Shown here piece after piece: positions 1 to 7,047 of a DNA stretch of 64,000 nucleotides. Each line of letters starts with the position of its first letter. The stretch's first letter is position 1. Made by a program: the position numbers and the translations under genes. Where the stretch lies: NCBI RefSeq assembly GCF_946223165.1, contig NZ_CAMIBP010000002.1, positions 1 through 64,000 of the forward strand. Direction: 5' to 3'. The notes beneath the pieces are model-generated. The model searched no databases. It was given only the letters and a program-made list of their open reading frames with translations, and was not told the origin of the DNA. The DNA is from an uncultured Corynebacterium sp. (GTDB lineage: Bacteria; Actinomycetota; Actinomycetes; Mycobacteriales; Mycobacteriaceae).

Positions 1-53
1 ACCAGTGACCTCTTCCGTGTCAGGGAAGCGCTCTCCCACTGAGCTAATCGCGC
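1..53 (-). tRNA. tRNA-Val (GAC), partial
   Basis: The minus strand folds as the 5' part of a tRNA: a 7-nt acceptor strand (complement of 47-53), T8-A9, a D arm and an anticodon stem-loop whose loop CTGACAC gives anticodon GAC. The 3' end lies beyond the window edge. Only one base separates it from the tRNA-Gly that precedes it on the same strand, so the two are probably co-transcribed and cut apart by processing. Confidence 0.88.
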
Positions 54-54
54 T

Positions 55-130
55 TGGAGCGGATGACGAGACTCGAACTCGCGACCCTCACCTTGGCAAG
101 GTGATGCGCTACCAACTGCGCTACATCCGC
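55..130 (-). tRNA. tRNA-Gly (GCC)
   Basis: This is a complete cloverleaf on the minus strand. The acceptor strand (complement of 124-130) pairs with the complement of 59-65. The anticodon loop reads TGCCAAG, giving GCC. The T loop is TTCGAGT, and the discriminator is followed by an encoded CCA (complement of 55-57). The length is 76 nt including CCA. Confidence 0.95.
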
Positions 131-173
131 ACTCCACAAACAATGCACAGCACTGTGTGGTGCGAGATGAAAC

Positions 174-201
174 TTTATAGGCTCTGCCCCCAAAACCACA
201 A
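174..201 (-). promoter_or_regulatory. Candidate promoter of the tRNA-Gly/tRNA-Val pair
   Basis: On the minus strand a TTGTGG -35-like hexamer (196-201) lies 16 nt before a TATAAA -10-like hexamer (174-179), about 44 nt upstream of the tRNA-Gly 5' end. The rest of 131-380, between the two divergent tRNA units, shows no gene. Confidence 0.5.
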
Positions 202-380
202 ATCGCCCGCTCATCCCCACATTCGCACCCATCCCACATGCGTCGCACAACCACCTTCAAATGACACCGCTGTGATTTAACGCCCTCCTCCCGGCACAGC
301 GCGGTCCTCCCTATAGCCCGTGAGCACGCAATTAGGTGCAACGGTCCGCCGCGTGCTACGTTTCTTGTTGTTCCACATGA

Positions 381-452
381 GGTCCTATAGCTCAGTGGGA
401 GAGCGTTCCGTTCACACCGGAAAGGTCGTTGGTTCAATCCCAACTAGGACCA
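381..452 (+). tRNA. tRNA-Val (CAC)
   Basis: The plus strand folds as a full tRNA. Acceptor GGTCCTA pairs with TAGGACC, the anticodon loop TTCACAC gives CAC, and the T loop is TTCAATC. The discriminator A at 452 is followed by CAA, so CCA is not encoded, unlike the tRNA-Gly at 55-130. A strong terminator follows 8 nt later, so this is probably a single-gene unit. Confidence 0.95.
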
Positions 453-459
453 CAATCAA

Positions 460-488
460 GGCCCCGGCACTGTGCCGGGGCCCTTTTT
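460..488 (+). terminator. Intrinsic terminator of tRNA-Val (CAC)
   Basis: A 10-bp GC stem (460-469 pairs with 473-482, GGCCCCGGCA/TGCCGGGGCC) with a 3-nt loop is followed by CTTTTT. It sits immediately after the tRNA. Confidence 0.85.
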
Positions 489-597
489 CATGCCCAGCCC
501 CGACTTTCGCGTGCATATCCGCCAAAAAGTCTGCGATTTTTTAAGAAACTTGGGGCGAGATTGGCAGTTGTGCACGCTTGGCCCCTACCGTGGAGGC

Positions 598-1266
598 ATG
601 ACCCTTTCCATCCCCGATCTCCTCGGTCCCGACGCGCCCGGCGTGCGCATGATTGAGGTGACGACACTGTCCGGCTCCGCCAGCGTCAAGGGCACCTCGC
701 AGGCCTTGGGCAACGCGACGGACGCCGCACTCTTCGCCGCCATGCGCGACTGGGCGGATGCCATCGTGGTGGGCACGACAACCGCACAAGCCGAGGATTA
801 CGGCGGGTCCGCAACTCCCCTCTATGTCCTGAGCTACTCTTTCTCCCTTGATCCACACTCCCGCCTGTTCACCGAGGGCACGCCCATCCTTGCGGTCCCG
901 CACGCCCAGCTTGCCGATGCCGCCCTTTCCGCCCGGCGCGCCGCCTACGAGGCCGCCGGGGCACGCTTCCTCGACACCGGCGACGGCTCTATGGCGTCAG
1001 TTGTCGCGGCGCTGCGCGCCCAGGGGCATGAGCGCATCGTCTGCGAAGGCGGGCCCGGAATCTACTCCGGGTTCATTGCAGAAGACCTCGTCGACGCGCT
1101 GTACCTGACGGTTCACCCGCTGCTGAGCTCCAGCGTCGATACTCCCCTGGTCTTCCCCAAGCCCGCAGCCAAGGCGGGTTTCCACCGCGACATGCGGCTG
1201 GACAATGTCGCGGCGGATACTGATGGCACGGTGTTTCTGCGATACACGCGCGCCCGTTCCCGCTAG
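598..1266 (+). CDS. RibD C-terminal-domain (pyrimidine/dihydrofolate reductase-like) protein
   Basis: The 222-residue protein is a stand-alone RibD_C/DHFR-like domain. Visible features are an N-terminal strand ending MIEVTTLSGSASV, an ADAIVVGTTTAQAEDYG segment that fits the NADPH and substrate region, and a C-terminal ERIVCEGGPGIYSGF segment typical of the fold. There is no deaminase domain, so it is not a full bifunctional RibD. It resembles the mycobacterial Rv2671 type, also next to aftC, for which DHFR activity has been reported. The ATG at 598 was chosen because a TACCGT hexamer (586-591) lies 6 nt upstream, which suggests a leaderless mRNA; an in-frame ATG at 481 would run through the tRNA terminator. 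The substrate is not certain. Confidence 0.85.
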   Translation: MTLSIPDLLGPDAPGVRMIEVTTLSGSASVKGTSQALGNATDAALFAAMRDWADAIVVGTTTAQAEDYGGSATPLYVLSYSFSLDPHSRLFTEGTPILAVPHAQLADAALSARRAAYEAAGARFLDTGDGSMASVVAALRAQGHERIVCEGGPGIYSGFIAEDLVDALYLTVHPLLSSSVDTPLVFPKPAAKAGFHRDMRLDNVAADTDGTVFLRYTRARSR

Positions 1267-1295
1267 TGGCGCCCGCACCCCATAAAGTTGGGGGC

Positions 1296-2555
1296 GTGAC
1301 TCAACTGTTTGCCACGCAGCCCCTAGCGCCATTGTCCCGAGACGACGGCTCCGCTAACGACGGCCTCTCCCCCGCCGCTGCGCGCCGCGTGCGCGCTGCT
1401 GCCTGGCCGCTTGCGGTCCTGCTCGTCGTGCATCGCGTGTTCATCGTCGCGCTCAACGGGACGCTGACGGACGACTTCACCACCGTGTACAGCGCCGTGC
1501 GCCGCATGCTCGACGGCCAGCCGGTGTACGAGCAGGCCTACGGACATGTCGATCCGCTGTACCTCTACACCCCCGGCGCGACGGCACTGTTGGCCCCGGT
1601 GGGAATGCTCCCCTTTGACCCGGCACGCACGGGGTTCATTCTCCTCAACGCAGCCGCCATCATCGGCGGGCTGGCACTATTGACTCTGATCGTTGGCCAT
1701 CGGCTTTCGGGCTGGGTCTGGCCAGCGAGCATCGCGGTGGCTTTTGCTACCGAGTCCGTGACCAACACCCTGGCGTTTACCAATATCAACGGTGTCCTTT
1801 TCTTGGCGCTCTGCGGGTTTCTGTGGTGCTTCCTGCGTTCCTACTCCGGCGACGGGGCGCCGACAGCGCAGCGGCGTTGGTCGTGGCTGGCGGGGCTCAT
1901 CCTTGGCCTGGCAATTCTCATTAAGCCGCAGTTTGCGCCGCTGCTTTTGCTGCCGCTGGTCACGCTGGACTGGCGAGCGCTGGCGGGCGGCATCGGCGTG
2001 CCCGTCGCTCTCAACGCGGCGGCCGTAGTGGCACTGGACTCGGTGCGCGGCTACACCGCCTCACTCGTCCCGTACTTGCGGACCACCCGCGACTATGCCA
2101 ACTCCTCGTGGCCGGGCCTCAACGCGTACTTCCAACTCGGCCCACTCATGTATTGGTCCGTCTGGCTCGCGGCGGCGGCGCTCGTCGCCTGTACGGTTAT
2201 CGCTCTGCTGCGCTGGCACCGGACCGATCCCGCACTCTGGGCGCTCACGACGTCGGGTGTTCTCTTTGCAGGCATCTTCTTCCTATCGAGCTTGGGCCAG
2301 CAGTACTACTCGATGTGGCTATTCCCCATCATGTTCACCGTCTTTCTGCCGGCCAGCGCGTTTCATTCTTGGTCTGCCTGGCTGGCCGCGGCGCTCTACC
2401 TCGCGCCACTGGAGTGGACCAGCACCCACTGGCCGGATTCCGGTCGTTGGCTGAGCACGTTCGCGGGCACCCTAGGCTGGCTCCTCCTCATCGTTGCCGC
2501 CGGTGCGACGGTGGCGGGGTGGCTCCTGCGCGAGCGAGTACACTTGCGCGCATGA
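1296..2555 (+). CDS. aftC: AftC-like arabinofuranosyltransferase (GT87/GT-C membrane enzyme)
   Basis: This 419-residue integral membrane protein has about ten hydrophobic segments and a DD pair (residues 59-60) in the first extracytoplasmic loop, as in GT-C glycosyltransferases that use polyprenyl-phosphate sugars. AftC adds alpha-1,3 branches to cell-wall arabinan at the outer face of the membrane. The assignment rests on family and position: the ribD-like, aftC, msrB order matches Rv2671 to Rv2674. GTG 1296 is preferred over GTG 1266 because TAAAGT (1283-1288) lies 7 nt upstream, consistent with leaderless translation. The stop overlaps the msrB start. Confidence 0.8.
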   Translation: MTQLFATQPLAPLSRDDGSANDGLSPAAARRVRAAAWPLAVLLVVHRVFIVALNGTLTDDFTTVYSAVRRMLDGQPVYEQAYGHVDPLYLYTPGATALLAPVGMLPFDPARTGFILLNAAAIIGGLALLTLIVGHRLSGWVWPASIAVAFATESVTNTLAFTNINGVLFLALCGFLWCFLRSYSGDGAPTAQRRWSWLAGLILGLAILIKPQFAPLLLLPLVTLDWRALAGGIGVPVALNAAAVVALDSVRGYTASLVPYLRTTRDYANSSWPGLNAYFQLGPLMYWSVWLAAAALVACTVIALLRWHRTDPALWALTTSGVLFAGIFFLSSLGQQYYSMWLFPIMFTVFLPASAFHSWSAWLAAALYLAPLEWTSTHWPDSGRWLSTFAGTLGWLLLIVAAGATVAGWLLRERVHLRA

Positions 2556-2965
2556 CCGATTTTTCCCTGCTTCCCGATGACGAATGGAAAAAGCGCCTTA
2601 CCGCTGAGGAGTACTACGTGCTGCGCCAGGCGGGCACGGAGCCGCCGCACATCGGTGAGTACACCAACACCACCGCTGAAGGCGTCTACAGCTGCCGCGC
2701 CTGCGGCACCGAGCTGTTCCGCTCCACGGAGAAGTTTGAGTCCCACTGCGGCTGGCCGTCTTTCTTCTCCCCGCTGGCGGGTGACAAGATTATCGAGCGC
2801 GTGGACAATTCCCTCGGCATGACCCGCACCGAGGTGCTGTGCGCGAACTGCCACTCCCATCTGGGCCACGTCTTCGCCGGCGAGGGCTACGACACCCCCA
2901 CCGACCTGCGTTACTGCATCAACTCCATCTGCCTGACGCTAGAGGAGAAGCCGGTCACCGACTAG
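2552..2965 (+). CDS. msrB: Peptide-methionine (R)-S-oxide reductase
   Basis: The 137-residue protein is a complete MsrB. It has zinc-site CxxC pairs at Cys48/51 and Cys97/100, the catalytic RYCINS cysteine at Cys122 and a possible resolving Cys66 in HCGWPS. It reduces methionine-R-sulfoxide in oxidised proteins in the cytoplasm. The start overlaps the aftC stop as ATGA (2552-2555), so translation is probably coupled and the two genes form one operon. Its 3' end overlaps by 4 nt the end of a small minus-strand ORF. Confidence 0.95.
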   Translation: MTDFSLLPDDEWKKRLTAEEYYVLRQAGTEPPHIGEYTNTTAEGVYSCRACGTELFRSTEKFESHCGWPSFFSPLAGDKIIERVDNSLGMTRTEVLCANCHSHLGHVFAGEGYDTPTDLRYCINSICLTLEEKPVTD

Positions 2966-3066
2966 GCACACCCCTCCGCCTCGACGAATCCTTTGAAGGT
3001 CCATTCGTTGATGAAGCACTCGGGAAACGCCACCATTGGATGAATCCCAGCGATAGTAACTGACAT
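2962..3066 (-). CDS. Putative 34-residue small protein, unrecognised
   Basis: The frame starts with ATG at 3066, preceded by a near-perfect ribosome binding site (TAGGAGGTC, AGGAGG 6 nt before the ATG), and ends in TAG at 2962, overlapping the msrB stop. The peptide begins MSVTIAGIHP and ends EAEGCA. It has two cysteines (17 and 33), one Trp22 and five aromatic Phe/Trp residues, and is slightly acidic, with no clear signal peptide or membrane helix. A candidate promoter lies just upstream (3106-3134). No family is recognised. Expression is inferred only from the start signals. Confidence 0.5.
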   Translation of the reverse strand: MSVTIAGIHPMVAFPECFINEWTFKGFVEAEGCA

Positions 3067-3105
3067 GCCGACCTCCTAAAATGCTCTCCCCAGCTGATCG
3101 ACGTG

Positions 3106-3134
3106 TTCTTAGCCATGGCCACAATGTGCCACAA
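3106..3134 (-). promoter_or_regulatory. Candidate promoter of the 34-residue ORF
   Basis: On the minus strand TTGTGG (3129-3134) and TAAGAA (3106-3111) are separated by 17 nt. Initiation here would give a leader of about 35 nt before the ATG at 3066. The -35 lies in a direct repeat (GCCACAATG/GCCACAATT) that could be an operator. The remaining sequence up to 3241 holds nothing recognised. Confidence 0.35.
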
Positions 3135-3241
3135 TTGGGTATTTCCGTGATGAGCTACTAAGACACGTCTCGTTGCAACCATCGGTGCCCCACGCAGTGG
3201 AGACTGCGGGGCGCCGCACAAGGCGGCATCGACAAGCACAG

Positions 3242-3270
3242 GGCCCACCTCCTTTACGGGGAGATGGGCC
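3242..3270 (-). terminator. Hairpin downstream of hemQ
   Basis: An 11-bp stem (3242-3252 with 3260-3270) forms on the minus strand with one G-U wobble, 16 nt after the hemQ stop. There is no T-run, so it may be a weak or Rho-assisted terminator. Confidence 0.45.
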
Positions 3271-3285
3271 TTAGGTTCTGAGTGC

Positions 3286-3981
3286 CTACGGCAGGATCGC
3301 GATGAGCTCGGCCACGTCCTTGACGCGACGGCCGGTGTGGAACGGGATCTCCTCGCGGACGTAGTGGCGAGCCTCGGTGTAGCGCATGAGGTACATCAGA
3401 TCCACGATGCGGTGGAGCTCGGGGGCCTCGAAGGCGAGGATCCACTCGTAGTCGCTCAGGGCGAAGGCAGGCACGGTGTTGGCGCGGACGTCCGGGTAAT
3501 CGCGGGCCTGCATGCCGTGCTCGGCCAGGATCTTGCGGCGCTTAGCTTCGTCCATGGTGTACCAGTCGTAGGAGCGCACGAACGGGTAGACGGCGATCCA
3601 GTCGCCGGGCTCCTCTCCCATGATGAAGGACGGCAGGTGGGACTTGTTGAACTCGGCCGGGCGGTGCAGGGCGTTGCCTACCCAGGTGACCTCGGAAACC
3701 TGGCCCAGGACGGTGTCGCGGCGGAAGTCGGCGAAGGCCTTCTGAATCATCGCAAAGTCCTCGGCGTGCCACCAGATCATGAAGTCGGCGCTCTCCCGCA
3801 TGCCGGAGAGATCGTAGATGCCGCGGACGGTGAGCTCCTCCGGCAGGGAGTTGAAGAACTCCTGTGCCTGGGCGATGATGTCGGCGCGCTCCGTGCCGAG
3901 CGCCCCCGGGATGACGCGGAAAACCGCGTGCTGGGAGTACTGCTGGATGGAGTTGAGCTTGTCAAAGTCGAGCTTGGCCAT
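3286..3981 (-). CDS. hemQ: Coproheme decarboxylase HemQ (chlorite-dismutase family)
   Basis: HemQ converts coproheme III to haem b, the last step of the coproporphyrin-dependent pathway. The 231-residue length fits. Tyr132 (in VYPFVRSYDWY) and His155 (in AEHGMQ) match the catalytic Tyr135 and proximal His158 of the C. diphtheriae enzyme with a constant offset of three. ATG 3981 is used because it begins the conserved MAKLDFDKLN segment and GGAGG lies 12 nt upstream; a longer in-frame start at 4026 adds unrelated residues. TATGAT at 4029-4034 (minus strand) is a candidate -10. It is divergent from the DUF3000 gene. Confidence 0.95.
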   Translation of the reverse strand: MAKLDFDKLNSIQQYSQHAVFRVIPGALGTERADIIAQAQEFFNSLPEELTVRGIYDLSGMRESADFMIWWHAEDFAMIQKAFADFRRDTVLGQVSEVTWVGNALHRPAEFNKSHLPSFIMGEEPGDWIAVYPFVRSYDWYTMDEAKRRKILAEHGMQARDYPDVRANTVPAFALSDYEWILAFEAPELHRIVDLMYLMRYTEARHYVREEIPFHTGRRVKDVAELIAILP

Positions 3982-4099
3982 GAAAGTGAAAACCTCCGTG
4001 TGCGGAAGAGTGAAAATACAACGCATCCATCATAAGTTGGATAAGGGCCACGGCGCGCCTACCACCCCCAGTCAGGCACGCACACTAGGTTAAATTCTC

Positions 4100-4798
4100 G
4101 TGAGCCCTACCGAGCCTAATACCCAGCCCGCAGACCTGCGCGCCCACGCTGCCGCCAAGGATGCAGCTGCTGCCGATGCCGCTGCCACGTCCGCAGCCGA
4201 TCCGGACGGCGCACCCGAGCGCGCCGAGCACACGACTCCGGCCGCCTTTACCGAGGCTGTCGAGTCTATGCACGCAGCACGCCTGCGCCCCGAGCTGACC
4301 TTGGGCACCATTCGTCCGCCGCAGCGCCTGGCGCCGTTTAGCCACGCCGTAGGCATCGAGGTAGGCGACAACGAGGCCACCGACATCGTGCCGGTCGACG
4401 CCGAGGGCGACGCCTTCGGACGTTTGATTTTGCTCCACGACCCGGGCGCCGAGGACGCCTGGGAGGGCAGCATGCGCCTCGTGGCCTACATCCAGGCCGA
4501 CATGGATTCCGACGTCGCCGGCGATCCCCTGCTCCCCGATGTCGCGTGGGAATGGCTGACGGAGGCACTCTCCCACTGCCGTGCCACCCACACCAACCTG
4601 GGTGGCACCGTGACAGCCACGGCATCGGTACGCTTCGGCGAGATCGGCGGCCCGCCGCGCGCCCACCAGCTGGAGATGCGCGCCTCGTGGACCGCGGAGG
4701 GCATTGACCTGGCCCCGCACGTAGAGGCCTTCGCACAGGTGCTCGCCAACGTGGCCGGCCTTCCCCCGGAGGGCATCACCGAATTGACGAGGTCGTAG
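4100..4798 (+). CDS. DUF3000 family protein
   Basis: The 232-residue protein has an Ala/Pro-rich disordered N-terminus (about 1-45) and a conserved DUF3000 core that includes LTLGTIRPPQRLAPFSH and VAWEWLTEAL. Its function is unknown. The family sits next to RNase D in actinobacteria (Rv2680 type). GTG 4100 is preceded by TAGGTT (4086-4091) at 8 nt, which predicts a leaderless mRNA. rnd starts 5 nt after the stop, so the two form an operon, which hints at a role in RNA metabolism (inference only). Confidence 0.85.
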   Translation: MSPTEPNTQPADLRAHAAAKDAAAADAAATSAADPDGAPERAEHTTPAAFTEAVESMHAARLRPELTLGTIRPPQRLAPFSHAVGIEVGDNEATDIVPVDAEGDAFGRLILLHDPGAEDAWEGSMRLVAYIQADMDSDVAGDPLLPDVAWEWLTEALSHCRATHTNLGGTVTATASVRFGEIGGPPRAHQLEMRASWTAEGIDLAPHVEAFAQVLANVAGLPPEGITELTRS

Positions 4799-4803
4799 TT
4801 CCG

Positions 4804-6036
4804 GTGTCGCAGTTGCGCACCGCCCCCGCGGACGGGCTCCCCCGACTGGCCTCCACCCCTTCGCAATTCGCGGAGGCGGCAGAACTCTTGACCAGCGGCG
4901 AGGGGCCCTTTGCCATCGATACCGAACGTGCGTCGGCCTATCGCTATGACGACCGCGCGTTCCTCATCCAGATCCGGAGGCAGGGCGCCGGCACGGTACT
5001 CCTCGATCCGGAAGGAGGCCGGGAGGCCTTAACCCGCGCCTTGGCTCCCGTGGTGGGCGGCGCCGACTGGATTATTCACGCAGCGCCCTCGGATCTCCCC
5101 TGCCTCGCGTGGCTGGGGCTGCACCCCGGAACGATCTTCGACACGGAGCTCGCCGCGCGACTGACTGGTTTTGAGCACCCTAACCTGGGCGCCATGGTGG
5201 AAGAACTCCTCGGCGTCGAGCTGGAGAAGGGCTATGGCGATGCCGACTGGTCGGCCCGCCCTATCCCGGAGGAGCAACTCAACTACGCCGCGCTCGACGT
5301 CGAGCTCCTCATCGAGCTCGCCGAGGTCCTCACGGATATCCTCGCAGAAGACGACAAGCTCGACTGGGCCTATGAAGAGTTTGCCCACATCGTCGACGAA
5401 CACGCAGGGATTACTGGCCCGCCGCAGCCCGTGTGGCTCGATCTGCGCGGGGTGGGCACGCTGAGCACCCCGGCTCAGCTCAATGCGGCGCGCGCTCTGT
5501 GGACGCACCGCGACCGCATGGCGCGCGCCAAGGACGTCGCGCCCGGCACCATCCTGCCCAACAAGGTCCTCGTGGAGATCGCCCGTCAGGTGCCTCGCTC
5601 CGAGCCGGCGTTGCGCAAGATCAAGAGTTTTCCCCGCCGCCGGGCGGGCGCCTCACAGATGTGGTTCACGGTCCTGGAGACCGCCATGCGCACGGACCCG
5701 AAGACCTGGCCGAAGCGCTCACGCGAGCGCCACGCCGTTCCGTCTAAGGCGACGTGGTCGCACGATTATTCAGACCTGTGGGAGCTGTACCAGGACATCC
5801 GTGAGGACATCGACATCCTGGCCGAGCAGCTCGTCATGCAGCCCGCCACCATCATCCGCACCGCCGATGTCCGCCACGTCTTGTGGCTGGCCTGCGGCCC
5901 CGCCGATCACCCCGGCAAGCTGGGGAGTACACTCAAGCGTCCCGACCAGATTCCGGACGCCCTACGCTCCCGGGGCGCGCGCGAGTGGCAGGTCGAGCTC
6001 GTGGCACCGCTGATCGCACGAAAGGCTTTCCGCTAA
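4804..6036 (+). CDS. rnd: Ribonuclease D-like 3'-5' exonuclease with HRDC domain
   Basis: The 410-residue protein has a DEDDy exonuclease domain (about 20-190), with the first motif FAIDTE (Asp39, Glu41), a HAAPSD motif and a terminal LNYAALDVELL motif. An HRDC domain follows (about 215-295, RALWTHRDRMARAKD). RNase D trims 3' ends of tRNA and other stable RNAs. GTG 4804 lies 5 nt after the DUF3000 stop, so translation is probably coupled. Confidence 0.9.
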   Translation: MSQLRTAPADGLPRLASTPSQFAEAAELLTSGEGPFAIDTERASAYRYDDRAFLIQIRRQGAGTVLLDPEGGREALTRALAPVVGGADWIIHAAPSDLPCLAWLGLHPGTIFDTELAARLTGFEHPNLGAMVEELLGVELEKGYGDADWSARPIPEEQLNYAALDVELLIELAEVLTDILAEDDKLDWAYEEFAHIVDEHAGITGPPQPVWLDLRGVGTLSTPAQLNAARALWTHRDRMARAKDVAPGTILPNKVLVEIARQVPRSEPALRKIKSFPRRRAGASQMWFTVLETAMRTDPKTWPKRSRERHAVPSKATWSHDYSDLWELYQDIREDIDILAEQLVMQPATIIRTADVRHVLWLACGPADHPGKLGSTLKRPDQIPDALRSRGAREWQVELVAPLIARKAFR

Positions 6037-6040
6037 ACCG

Positions 6041-7039
6041 ATGGAACTTCCCGAACTCCGTGCCCGCCGCCTCATCGCGCAGGGCCTCGCCTCGTCAGCC
6101 GCGCGCCCGGCAACCGACACTCCCTTAGCCGCCGCCCGCCACCTGCTGGCGGTGCAGGGCCAGACCTACGACGCCGGTATCCGGGCGCTCGCCCTGCGCA
6201 TCTCCCCTGCAGCGCCTGACGATGCCGCCGTCCTCTCCGCCGTCGGCTCCCTCGCCGTAGTCCGCTCCTGGCCGGTGCGTGGCACCCTCCACTTCCTCGC
6301 GGCCGAGGACGTGCGCTGGCTTTCGCGCCTCTCGTTTCCGCGCGTCGGAGCGGGCCAGGCGCAGCGGCGCCCCGGACTAGGGCTCAGCGAGCCCGACGTC
6401 GCACGAGCACGTGATGCCTTGCAAGCTGCGCTGCGCGAGCGCGGAGCGGTCAATCCTCTGACCCGCGCCGAGGCCTACGCGGTTTTCGCAGAGGCAGGCG
6501 TCTCGCCGGAAGGCGGCCGCGGGCCTCATCTGCTTCGCGCCTTCAGCGGCGAGGGCGACGTGGCGCAAGGGCCGCGCGGCCCTCAGGGTCCCGTGACGCA
6601 GCGCGAGACGTTTATCCACGTCGACGATCTGCCCGTAGAACAAGCGGAGCCAGACGACCCATTGACGGAGCTGGGCACGCGCTACGTGGCCGGCCACGGC
6701 CCCGCGTGTTCCAAGGATTTGGCCACATGGGCCTACCTCACCGCCACGGATGCCAAGGCGGCGCTCGCCCGCGCCCGCGACAGCTACGCGGTCAAGGTCG
6801 GGCGGCGTGAGTACTTCCTGCCTGAGTGGCAGGGCGACGTCACCGCGGCGGAGCTCGCCGCGGCGCTTGAACTGAGCATAGAGCTGCCGGCGTTCGACGA
6901 ATACCTGTTGGGGTACGCCCACAAGGAAGAAATCATCCCGGATGAGGACGTGCGCAAGGACGTGCTCACGAGCAACGGTCTGAGCTGGCCCTGGATGATG
7001 GAGGGCGGCATCGGCACGCGGAGCCTCCGGAAGAACTAG
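6041..7039 (+). CDS. Winged-helix DNA-binding domain protein (HTH_42/AlkX-like), C-terminus truncated
   Basis: The 332-residue protein matches the winged-helix family PF06224, whose members include DNA glycosylase-like proteins. Visible features are the N-terminal ARHLLAVQGQTYDAG, the VVRSWPVRGTLHF motif and the FDEYLLGY motif. Family members normally continue after the NGLxWPxxMxxG segment into a strand with a GTW-type motif. Here the frame runs into a basic stretch (GTRSLRKN) and stops, 8 nt from the convergent dxs stop, so the end looks lost or frameshifted. It starts 4 nt after the rnd stop, in the same operon. It may or may not still be functional. Confidence 0.7.
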   Translation: MELPELRARRLIAQGLASSAARPATDTPLAAARHLLAVQGQTYDAGIRALALRISPAAPDDAAVLSAVGSLAVVRSWPVRGTLHFLAAEDVRWLSRLSFPRVGAGQAQRRPGLGLSEPDVARARDALQAALRERGAVNPLTRAEAYAVFAEAGVSPEGGRGPHLLRAFSGEGDVAQGPRGPQGPVTQRETFIHVDDLPVEQAEPDDPLTELGTRYVAGHGPACSKDLATWAYLTATDAKAALARARDSYAVKVGRREYFLPEWQGDVTAAELAAALELSIELPAFDEYLLGYAHKEEIIPDEDVRKDVLTSNGLSWPWMMEGGIGTRSLRKN

Positions 7040-7047
7040 AGCCTCGC

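Noticed and set aside
472..597. N-terminal extension of the ribD-like protein to 264 residues
   Set aside because: It would begin inside the tRNA terminator hairpin and adds no conserved sequence; a -10 hexamer 6 nt before ATG 598 fits better.
2955..3248. A 97-codon minus-strand frame overlapping the 34-residue ORF
   Set aside because: Its start has no ribosome binding site, and it overlaps msrB coding sequence; the shorter frame has the better signals.
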